A stretch of 64,000 bases of DNA from the NCBI GenBank assembly GCA_019914945.1, contig CM034109.1, positions 4,774,001-4,838,000 of the forward strand. The letters run 5' to 3'. This DNA comes from Typha latifolia. Lineage: Eukaryota > Streptophyta > Magnoliopsida > Poales > Typhaceae. Positions 43,472 through 53,716 of this stretch are shown piece by piece. The position numbers and the translations under genes are program-made. Each line of letters begins with the position of its first letter. Within the stretch, counting starts at the first letter, position 1. The notes beneath the pieces are model-generated. The model did not search any database. It worked only from the letters and a program-made list of their open reading frames with translations, and was not told where the DNA came from.

Positions 43472-45315
43472 TGTAATGCCCCCGCCCCGGCACGGCACAT
43501 GCACGCCCACGCGCCCACGCGCCCACACGGCACGCACGGTGCACGTGACAGGTCGGGCGGGGCCCGTCACACACCGATACTCTCCTGTATATATACAATC
43601 ATGACATTATCAAATACTACCTGTTAACATATCCATGATCACATAACTCATCACTAATTAAATCATATTATTAACCAAATAAACCTGTTAACATATGAAT
43701 ATCCCAGTCCACAATAATATACATTAAACCACTACATAATCTGGCAGGACCTACACAGGCTGCAACAAACCATCAAGATATAACTAAAACGACTAATATA
43801 AGAGTACACTATGATTCGACCTGTATTATACAATTCATCGTCTAATACAACCGAGTACAAATATCAAATACTGGTACAACTCAATTCCTATATAAACTAT
43901 CATCTATACCGTCTCGCATCTATAGCTCACCTCATTATTGCTCTAAAATATCTTCTCAAGTTATCTCAAGTCGCTATCACATACCACGTATCTGAGAGGG
44001 GTAGAAAAGAAATAAAGAGAGTCATGAGAAAAAGGCTAAGTGAATAGACCTTACCCCGAATCAGTGATGTCAAATAGAGAGTAAATCATGTACTGGATAA
44101 TATGAATCAAAAAGAGCATCATGTCATGAATGAGTATATGAATGTTCCTTAATAATGCATAAATGAAAAGTAAATAACATGTCATGTCATAACTGATAGA
44201 ATATATAATCCTCGACAATGTATAAATAAATCTCCATGTCATACCATTATCATAACTCTCTCTGAAATATGACACATGATGCATGCCGACCATGACCATG
44301 CTATGATATCAAATGCAATAATATATAATGCATATTGATCACTCGATAATCAAATAACCAAATGATAATAAAATCATAGCATTTCTCAACATCACAATCA
44401 TCAATCATCACCGACATCTCGGTATAATATCATCATACTAGACCACTATGCACAGTCAACACCTGATACTCGGTCTCAACATCATGCCCGAAGGCTCAGA
44501 GCATACTTTGCCATCCGCAAGGAGTATCTCAAATATAATCATACCCTGCCATCCGCTAAGGGTATCAACATCCATCCAGACCGGGCACCCTTCTAGCTAA
44601 TAGAAATCTCGTGAGGATAACTTGCCACATATGCCCTGGCGAACGACATTTGTCCGAATGTCTGCTGCGCACACAGACTAACGACCTCGGACGTAAGGCC
44701 AACAAGATCGTGACTATGTCGAGCGATCGATCATCCACCAAGCGCGTCCTAACCCTCGCGCCCACTCGGGTATCCTCACACTTTCTATCAACTATCATAT
44801 CAATCACATTTCATGCTTTCCTTCTAAATGATAAATCAAATGCATATATCCAGTATGATAACAAGTCAACGCATAACAGGAATTTAGGTGGAATAGGAAT
44901 CAAGAGAAAATGATGCAATGTAGTCTCTAACTGTATCGTCAACACATGCATACTTATGCTAATCTATTACATGCATACTCATACTACAAATCAACTCGGT
45001 AAACAATCATAACAATAGAATCATCTCTAATCATCTCTATATATATCACTAATGTACTCAAATCCAAATCAGCATAATCAAATGCATGATAAAATATGCA
45101 AATATGCTCGACTGTAATCATCAATAGGTAAAGCCATATAATCATGCTAGAGGCCAAAACATGCATGTACATAATATATAATATAACCTAATTTGAGAAA
45201 GGCATCTAGAGATAAGACTACTCACCACCACTGTAAATACCAAACAACCACTCGTTCACGTTGTTACGACAATGATCAAGCCTCGATAGCTAAGTCCACG
45301 GGATCCTGAACATGA

Positions 45316-45339
45316 GGGGGGTGGGGGGGGGGGTGGGGT
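45316..45339 (+). repeat. G-rich run in LTR B
   Basis: A run of about 24 bases, nearly all G with single T interruptions (GGGGGGT, GGGGGGGGGGGT, GGGG). It could fold into a G-quadruplex and is absent at the matching place in LTR D. Confidence 0.8.
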
Positions 45340-45918
45340 CAGAATCTGAAATTATTTAAGTAGTATGATGTTAGTCGTTTATCTAATTAAAATCCATTCA
45401 TATAATATATGATGATTTAGAAGGTTTTAGAATTTCTACTTATCTTTATAACTAGTTAGATTTTTAATTACAGATAAAAATAAAAATAAAAATATAGATG
45501 AAAACCTAACTATAATTATATCTTGATTAATTAGAGATTACTTTATAAAATAATAAATAAATACATAAGCCTATGTATTTTATTTGTTACAAAAATAATA
45601 ATGTATAAGACATTAATAGAATTACTTAAAATGTATATCATAGGAATATTAGAATATAAATCTAATAATTATAATTTACAAATCTATCTATTAATCTAAT
45701 ATACATATAAGTAAATAAATAAATAAATATAAGTATTACCTATATTTATTTGTAATAGTTTATAACCTAATTAATCATTAATTAATTATAATTAACAAGA
45801 ATCATATTGATGAATATATATTATTATTAAAATAAATAATGTCTAAATTTCTTTGTATTAATAAAAATAGAAATACCTAAACAAATAAAAAAATACTAAA
45901 ATAAGGATTACTAGTACT

Positions 45919-45973
45919 AGTGCTGGGCTTGGTCCAGCACTAGCCTGCTACAATGCTGGGCTGAGCCCAGCAC
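45919..45973. repeat. GC-rich palindromes in LTR B
   Basis: AGTGCTGGGCTTGGTCCAGC and TGCTGGGCTGAGCCCAGCA form stems like those at 39752-39774 in LTR D. Confidence 0.8.
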
Positions 45974-46173
45974 TGTTGCAGAAAGACAAGAAGAGAAGAA
46001 GCAGCTAAGGAAGAAGAAGAAGAAAGGAAGAACAAAGAAGGAAGAAGAAGAGAAGAGAAGAGAAGAAGGAAAGAAAGAGAGGAGGGGAGGGAACTACGGA
46101 ACTGGGCCAGCGGGGAGGGCATCGGCCGCTGCTGGCCAGCCAGCAGCTCAATTCCGACGGGCCCGAGCTCGGT

Positions 46174-46176
<3 letters not shown>

Positions 46177-46232
<56 letters not shown>

Positions 46233-46316
46233 GAGAGAGAGAGAGAGAGAGGGAGAGATAGGAGCTCACCGAAGCTCGCAGAGGTGGCGACGGCAGTGGC
46301 GGCAATAGGCCGGCCT

Positions 46317-46352
<36 letters not shown>

Positions 46353-46385
46353 CCGAGAGAGAGAGAGAGAGAGAGAAAGAGAGAT
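46177..46385. repeat. (GA)n microsatellites in LTR B
   Basis: A GA run at 46177-46229, a related purine run to 46258, and a second GA run at 46319-46385. Confidence 0.92.
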
Positions 46386-46561
46386 GTAGAAGGAGAAAGA
46401 GAGGCGGTGGCAGTGGCTGCGGCGACGTGAGGGGGGCGTGGCACGCTCCCCTCCTGCCACTGCATGGCACAAGGCCGGCTACACTGTGGCCGGCCACGTC
46501 GTGCCATGTAACTAGTGTTTTTTTTTTGTTTTTTTTTGTGGGATTGGGTTGTTACAATTAG

Positions 46562-47340
46562 GTGGTGGTTTAAGATCTAACTTTAGAGGTTCTATGATGG
46601 ACGGAGGAGTTGGGGATGAAGATGGTGGAAGAAGTTCAATCTTAGGCTATCATTTATTAAAATCCATAAGAGGTGCAGAATAGAATAATGCATTAACCTC
46701 CTCAAAAGAAGCTTCCCAATCAAAATCACCTTCAAAATGTAAATGACATCTTCCTAAAGGATCCTCAACGTTCGCCTGCTCATTTATGCTCTCTAATAGG
46801 CCTTCAATCATGCCAACCTAAAAAATATTATCAGTTTCAGGAGGTTGATGACTAACATCAAAGACATTTAATTCAATAATCATATTGCCAAAAGACAGCT
46901 TCATAATCTCATTTTGACAATGAATTACTGCATTAGCAGTGGCTAAGAATGGACTTCCTAAGATCACAGGGATATGATTGCTCAGGTTTTAGATAGGTTC
47001 AATATCAAGGATTATGAAATCTAGAAGAAAAATGAACTTGTCTACCTTAATCAGAATATCCACTACAATGCCTCGAGGATACTTGACAGAATGATCTGCT
47101 AAAGGCAATTTAATTTGAGTTGGCTTTAACTCTCCAAGGCCTAATTACTTGTAAACTGAATGTGGCAAAAAATTAACACTTGCACCTAAATCCAAAAGAG
47201 CTTTATGAATGACATGATTACCAATGACACACGAAATAGTAGGACAACCTGGATCTTTAAACTTAGGTGGAATGTTATTTTGGATGATTGAGCTTACTTG
47301 CTCAGCTAGGAAATTTTTCTTGTTCTCTCGCACTAACCTT
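46562..47340 (-). pseudogene. pol: Athila-like protease and reverse transcriptase 5' part
   Basis: On the minus strand at 47145-47333: FLAEQVSSIIQNNIPPKFKD, then ISCVIGNHVIHKALLDLGAS, VNFLPHSVYK. The DLGASVN triad is the Athila-type aspartic protease active site. Below 47144 the frame continues with stops toward the LTR B insertion. Similarity there is weaker but fits the linker between protease and reverse transcriptase. Confidence 0.83.
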
Positions 47341-48711
47341 AGAGGCTAACTGACCCACTTGATGTTGAAGCTAAGAAATGGCTTAAAAATTTTGTATATT
47401 GGTAGCTTCTATTCTTCGCAAATTAGCACTAGTTCTAGTGATAAATTTTTCTATCAGCGCTTCTAAGTTGGATGGTTATTGCTGAGGTAATACAACCAAT
47501 TGATTAAAAGGAGGGGCATAAGAGATAGGCTAAGTAGGAGGATGAAATTAATTAAATCCTGGAGGTCCTCTTTGGTTTATTTGAGGCTACTGCGACCTCC
47601 AAGAAAAATTAGCGCGATTTCGCCAATTTGGATTGTATGTTTCAGAGTAAGGACTATTGAATGGTTTTGTAAATTAATTTAAGGCATTCACTTGTTCATT
47701 GAACCCATCTTGGTACCCTAAGAAAGGGCAAACCATTGCAGTGTGCATGGGACTGGCACAAACACTATAAACTTCATATTGCACTTGATTTATAAGTTTC
47801 ATAGTTTGACTTAGCACAAAGGCATCAACTTTTCTAGCCAAACTATCTAGTCGTGCATTCATACTCACATCAAATTGAACTTCATATATTCCTCTCCTAG
47901 ACTGTGACGTCCCTTGGCTTTCAGTACTAAAATCCTATTATTGAGAATTTTCAGCTATTCTTTAAAAAAGAGCCCAAGCTTCAAGTGTGCTCCTAGCCAT
48001 GAATGACCCACCACTCATGGACTCAACCAAATTATGATTTGTGTCGGTTAGACCATTGTAGAAATACTGGACTAACCACTATTTTTCAAAATTGTGATGA
48101 GGGCATTTAATTTGAAGATCCTTAAACCTTTCCTATGACTCATAAAATTTCTTTTTCTCTTTCTTCTTGAAAGTGGAGATGGCCAATCTATATTGGTTTG
48201 TTCTAGGCATAGTATAAAATTTGGACACAAATTTATAGTTCAGATCTCTCCAAGTGGTGATTGAGTTAGGCTCTAAATGATTCAACCAAGCTCTTGCTTG
48301 GTCTTTCAATGAAAAAGAAAAAAGCCTCAGCCTAATAGATTCATCATAAAAGTTTTGAAATTTAAATGTCGAACAAATATCCAGGAATTCATCGACATAA
48401 GAGTATGGATTCTCATTTTCCTTACTATAAAAGGTAGGAAGCAATTGAAAGATGGCAGGCTTTAATTCAATATGAGTTGCATTAGTGTTAGGCAACACAA
48501 TACATTTTGAAGGTTGGGTTCCATTAGAGGTAAATTGCTCTTTTAAAGTTATGGTATCATCTTGAACCGGTTGATAGTTTTCATTCATTCCTTCCCAACC
48601 AATTTTTAAGTTTAAAAAGGCTTCACAAACACAAATCTTACTAAGCAAATCACAGTCAATACTTTTTTTATTTTTAAAGTATAATATGAGAGTAAGCAAT
48701 TTGTTTTTCAA
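47341..48711 (-). pseudogene. gag: Athila-like gag
   Basis: The gag core is open at 48133-48711 on the minus strand. It contains AIFQLLPTFYSKENENPYSY, FKFQNFYDESIRLRLFSFSL, KDQARAWLNHLEPNSITTW and KFVSKFY, the Athila/Tat capsid signature. Farther on (47674-47868) is a remnant of a nucleocapsid zinc knuckle, with Cys and His in VCASPMHTAMVCP. Stops and frameshifts lie between these blocks. The protein would form the capsid; this copy is dead. Confidence 0.87.
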
Positions 48712-49450
48712 TTCTAATCTTATGGAGAATCACTTCTCTCCTAATTAGAGAGCTTCTACTCCCTTTCAGAGTAAGCTAGAGGATTACCAATTAAGGCCTA
48801 CCAAAACACAACCAGGTAAGTTCCCAGGAATACTGGTGGGCACTAGTCTATTCAGAATACTAGTTCCTTTAGGTGCCTTAGTACGGCTCTCCTTTTTGGC
48901 AGAACTTACCTAGACATTGTAATTTGGAAGGTGCTCACTAAGCTTACCAAAAGATAACTCTTTCCGAGAGGTTCCTATGAGCTATGTGAAATCGTTTGGC
49001 CGACGTCTAATTGATTTTAAATTATATGTTTGGCTTGGGTTTTAAAATGAAAGGGGATGATTAACTTAAGTGGGCAAGGATGTGGTGATTAAATCGACCC
49101 ATTATCTTGGTGGAGTTTGTGCCCTTACTAAATATTTTATGCAAATATGAATGCACAAATAATCACACAAAATCAGATTAGAATCCACTGACTAGTGATT
49201 TGTGGGTAGGGTTAAGAAAATTCAAACCTTGCTGTCGAGTTGAATTGGTAAGCAATTACTCTACTAGGAATAATTTTATTTTTCAACACTTCTCTTTCTG
49301 CAGGCACAATCCTCTGTCATTCTTTGGTTTCTATAGAATAATTCAAAACAAGAACAAAATTCAACATTTTAAAAAAAAATTCTAATCTTTTTTTAAACAA
49401 CTAGTAGAAAAATTAATTTAAAGTTTTCAAAATAGTTTCAACACAAGACC
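48712..49450 (-). other. Athila-like leader region, noncoding
   Basis: Sequence between gag and the presumed 5' LTR. I could not place a primer site with confidence. No gene is supported; the 61-codon frame at 49200 is not conserved. Confidence 0.45.
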
Positions 49451-50798
49451 CCAGCAACTGCGTCACAAACTTGAATAAAAATAAACATGAGAAGCACTAA
49501 AGAGCTGCAGAATACTTCTTTTAAAAATAAAATCCAAATCCAAAAATAACAGATTACACTAAAAGAAAATCAAAATTTGAACTTTGCTAACTTACAAAGC
49601 TTGAAATTTCTTTAAATGTGCTATATTTTTTTCAATTGAATTGAAACAATTGCAAGTTTAAATGCTAAAATTTAAACTACAACTCCTCAAAAGAAAATCT
49701 TAACATAAAGTACACCAGGAAAGACATTTTTCTTTAGCTCTCAACCCCTCTATTTATAGACTTCTTGGAGTATGAAAATCTGCTCCAAACTAGTTAGAAA
49801 TCTGCTGTGATTATGCTTAAAATCTACTAAAATTTTGTATAAAATTTGGTGAAAATCTGCATGAAATAAGCTAGAAATTTGCCGCATTAGGTAGATAATT
49901 TGCTTAGCTAAAATTGCTGCTCAAATAGGAATTTGGAAATTGTTTACTGCTGCATTTATTGCTGAAATTTTGCCTAAATTAGAGCTGAAAATCTGTTGCA
50001 TTAGGTGAAGATTCCTTGCTAAAATTCTACAACTTGATAGAGATTTAATTTCTGAAAATATGTTGCTTGATGAAAAAAGAAGGAATTTTGACTCATTCTA
50101 ATTTAGATAAGGAAGAAAGTGATTAGTGGATCATAGTATGACTTAAGCATGACTTGAAAGATGAGAGGTAGATTGAGTTGGTTAGTAGTGGCTAAGCATA
50201 ATTCTAGTTTGAGCCTAAATTTGACCATTTATAGTGATTAAATGAGATTCATTTGTTCAAAAGTCTACATATAACTAAAATATATTAATTAGTTAAAATA
50301 AAATATTAATATTTAATAATTTGGGCATAATAAATATTATAATTATCAATTTAACAAATACCCTCCAAATCAAGATTATTGCTAGTCCTCAAGCAAAAGA
50401 GAAGAACGAAGAATTCGGAAAGAAGAAAATTAAAAAAAAAATATATATATATATATATATTCGAACTCACTTTCATAGGCATTATGATTTCATTTAGCAT
50501 ATGCAACAAGCCTTTACACCCCAAGTTTTCCCTAGTAGATGATTTGTGTCTCGTGAGGGTTTATAGTGAATTTACCCACAAAATTTATTAAGTCAATTAA
50601 ACAAAATAAAAGAAAGAAAATACAAGACTCAAGCAATTAATAAAATTTGAAAATAAAACAACAAAATCACCTAAAATTTTGCTTCGTATTAATTATGTAA
50701 CAACATTTAGCAAAATCAACCCAAAAATACTAAATATTACATCCACTCAGATCAGCAAATCTCAAACTTTGCAGCTACCCTCAAGACCTCATACTAAG
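49451..50798 (-). repeat. 5' LTR (truncated) of the Athila-like element
   Basis: 50588-50792 matches the other LTR at 34943-35135. The left boundary is approximate. AT-rich with repeated AAATTTGCTG-like phrases. The right end is cut by a copia LTR. An (AT)n run lies at 50441-50460. Confidence 0.6.
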
Positions 50799-51600
50799 TG
50801 TTAGGTTTTTAATTATTGGCAATTGTGTACAAAATATTCTAAGTGTATTTTACATGTATATATGAGCTTTATACAAGTCTAGAATATCTCTAGTTTGAAG
50901 AATTGCAAAATTATTAGAGAAAAGCTGTTATTTTCACACCGCGTTCACAAACGCGTTCGAACGCGGGTACTTGTGTTCACACAGACTGAGAGCTGCATTC
51001 ACAAATGCATTCGAACGTGGGTACTTGCGTTCACACAGACCGAGAGCTGCGTTCACAAACGCGTTCGAACGCGGGTACTTGCGTTCACACAAACAGAGAC
51101 CTGCGTTCACAAACGCGTTCGAACGCAACCTGAAGTATTCAAGTTCTCGCGTTCGAACGCACTCGAGCCCGTTCGAACGCACCTGAGATCAAGTGATGCC
51201 GTTTGAACGCACTCGGGCCGCGTTCGAACGCACCCGGGCCGCGTTCGAACGCACCAACGAAGTTTGATAAAATTGGACTTTCGTGAGTACGGATAAAACT
51301 TGGATTTGGCTCTATCTTGAAGATCATATATAAAGATTGTGATGCCCTATCTCTAGTGTGGTTGAAGAAGCATTATTGAAGGAGACTTCTTGAGGCTACA
51401 TCGGTTCTTCAACTAACAAGGTTCCACTCATCATTAAAAGTTAATCTTTCATCTTAAGGGCTATCTAGATGAAAGATCAATCTGAGGTTGGACTTCAATC
51501 ACGAGAAGCAGTGAATCATGGGTTCTAACGAGCAAGACTGAGAGGAACATAGTTGTTTCGATCGACGGGTTGTTTTGTGAGTCAGTCTTGTAACTGCTAC
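50799..51600 (+). mobile_element. Copia LTR, 3' end missing, fused to a second LTR
   Basis: It starts TGTTAGGTTTTT and matches the LTRs at 2158 and 10966, with three 54-bp repeat units plus a partial one. It includes a TATA-like TATATAAA near 51328. It breaks after GTAACTGCTAC, where a second partial LTR begins inside its own repeat array. Confidence 0.85.
50937..51256. repeat. GCGTTCGAACGC array, copia LTR
   Basis: Three 54-bp units plus a partial one are followed by at least five spaced palindromes (CTCGCGTTCGAACGCACTC, GGGCCGCGTTCGAACGCACC twice). Confidence 0.9.
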
Positions 51601-52363
51601 GAACGCGGGTTACTGTGTTCACACAGACAAAGAGCCGCGTTCACAAACGCGTTCGAACGCGGGTACTGCATTCACACAGACCGAGAGCCGCGTTCACAAA
51701 CGTGTTCGAACGCAATCTGAAGAATTCAAGTTGTCGCGTTCGAACGCATTCGGGCCCGTTCGAACGCACCTGAGTTCAAGTCATGTCGTTCGAACGCACT
51801 CGGGCCGCGTTCGAACGCACCAACGAAGTTTGATAAAATTGGACTTTCGTGAGTATGGATAAGACTTGGATTTGGCTCTATCTTGAAGATCATATATAAG
51901 GATTATGATGCCCTATCTTGGGGTGGTTGAAGAAGCATTATTGAAGGAGACTTCTTGAGGCTACATCGGTTCTTCAACTAACAAGGTTCCACTCATCTAT
52001 AAAAGTTAATCTTTCATCTTAAGGGCTATCTAGACGAAAGATCAATCTCGAGGGTTACTGAGATTGGACTTCAATCACGAGAAGCGGTGAATCGTGGGTT
52101 CTAGTGAGCAAGACTGAGAGGAACAAAGTCGTTTGGATCGATGGGTTGTTTTTTGAGTCAGTCTTGTAACTGCTACTATTCTAGTAATTAGTTTTTGATC
52201 CAAGTTTGGATCCGTGGTTTTTTCCCGTTTGGGTTTTCTCACGTTAAAATCTTGGCGTTCATCTCTGCTTTCATTCTTAATATTTCTACGGACTTTTACT
52301 TAAACGAACGAGTGATATCATTGCCTAGTATTTAGATACATACTTGTGTCTAAGGGTTTTTCA
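51601..52363 (+). mobile_element. Second copia LTR, 5' end missing
   Basis: It begins within a repeat unit (GAACGCGGGTTACTG) and runs to the LTR end TTTTTCA at 52363. It contains a shorter palindrome array (51601-51826) and TATATAAG at about 51888. Right flank is Reina-like reverse transcriptase; left partner's flank is an Athila-like LTR. No matching target duplication (CTAAG against TAAAG). Confidence 0.83.
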
Positions 52364-53716
52364 TAAAGGACTCCAAGTGTTCATGGGGGCAACAAAGGGT
52401 CGACTACTTGAGCCACATCATATCTAAAGATGGCGTAAATGCTGACCCTAAGAAGATCCAAAGCATGGTGGATTGGCCATTGCCCAAGACTACTAAGGAG
52501 CTACGCAGTTTCCTCGGTTTAACCAGCTACTATCGCCAGTTTGTGGCGAACTATGGCAAAGTTGTAGCTCTCCTCACGTCCTTGCTGTGGAAGGGTGCAT
52601 TCACATGGATGGACAAAGCAAGGGAAGCATTTGAAGCCTTGAATAAGGTGATGATCTCAGCCCCAGTCCTTATTTTAGTTGATTTTACCAAACCATTCAC
52701 CATTGAGTGCGACACGTCCGAAGTCGGCATTGGGGTTGTTTTAATGCAAGAAGGCAGACCTGTGGCCTACATAAGCAAGGCTCTTTCTGAGTGTTTATAA
52801 CTGCTATCTACCTATGAAAGATAGATGCTCGTCATCATCCATGCTATCACTAAGTGGAGGCCTTATCTTATTGAGCGACGCTTCACGATCCACACTAATC
52901 AAAGGAGTTTGCTATACTTCCTTAGGCAACGCATGCACACACCAGACCAGCAAAGGTGGGTGTCTAAGCTACTTGGATACGACTATAAGTTGATATATAA
53001 AAAGAGGACCGAAAATAGCGCCACTGATGCCTTATCTAGGTGCCCGAATCCAGCCGAGTTGGCGGCGATTTCAGCGCCAGTTTTTCCTTTTTTTCCAGCA
53101 GCTACTGGAGGCCTACGAGAATGATTCAGACACCATGAGGATGTTGGACAACCTTGCTGCAGATCCTAGCTGCATGAAAGGAGTGGTGGTGAAGGATGGA
53201 CTCTTGGTGGACAAAGGCAAGGTCATTGTTCCAGCTGACCATCATTTGCGCTTGGAGTTGATGCGCCACTTCCATGACTCCACCATGACTGGACATGAAG
53301 GGGTGTTGAGCACCTATAAATGGTTGGGTTAGAGTTGCACATGGGATGGAATGAAGAAAGATGTATAAGCCTATGTCAAGGCTTGTGAACTGTGTCAACG
53401 AGCAAAGACGTAGTTGGCAAAACTTGCTAGACTGGCTACAATCGCTTCGATTCCAATGAAGGTTTGGGAGGATGTCGCCATGGATTTCATTGGTGGTCTA
53501 CCCAAGGCCAAAGGACAATCCATGATATTGGTGATGGTAGATCGCCTCAGCAAGTATGCATATTTTTCATCTTTGGCACATCCTTACACGACAAAAAAGG
53601 TCGCCGAGGTTTATGTGCGTGACGTGGCCAAGATGCATGGTATGCCAAAATTGATTATTTCATATCATGATCCTATATTTGTGAGTCAATTTTGGCAGGA
53701 TTCTTTGCTCTCCAAG
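52364..53716 (+). pseudogene. pol: Reina-like element 3: end of reverse transcriptase, RNase H, integrase core
   Basis: The frame enters inside the reverse transcriptase thumb/connection (VDYLSHIISKDGVNADPKK, ELRSFLGLTSYYRQF). RNase H (52680-53050) has IECDTSEVGIGVVLMQEG, AYISKALSE and TKWRPYLIERRF; the expected CDAS reads CDTS. Integrase follows with VKACELCQRAKT (about 53370-53410), WEDVAMDFIGGLPKAKGQS, MVDRLSKYAYFSSLAHPY and GMPKLIISYHDPIF. The core Asp motif SDRD is replaced by SYHD. Stops lie at 52798, 53330 and 53411. Coding resumes at 56239 after the solo LTR. Confidence 0.88.
53712..53716. repeat. Target site duplication CCAAG, left
   Basis: CCAAG recurs at 56234-56238. Coding sequence is continuous across the two copies when one is removed. 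Confidence 0.9.

Larger units (their letters stand above)
43472..46556 (+). mobile_element. Solo LTR B inserted in the Athila-like pol
   Basis: The 3,085-bp unit starts TGTAATGCCCCC and ends GGTTGTTACA, with ATTAG on both sides. There is no primer site, polypurine tract or coding region inside. Its ends and its similarity to LTR D, which flanks a Tekay pol, point to a solo LTR of a Tekay-like chromovirus. 45360-45900 is AT-rich and empty. Small frames at 43811, 44051 and 44611 recur in other LTR B copies only because the DNA is repeated. Confidence 0.88.

Noticed and set aside
43811..44047. Frame repeated at 33743 and 43811, apparently a conserved protein
   Set aside because: It is conserved only because both lie in LTR B copies; changes do not favour synonymous positions by eye, and stops appear in other copies.
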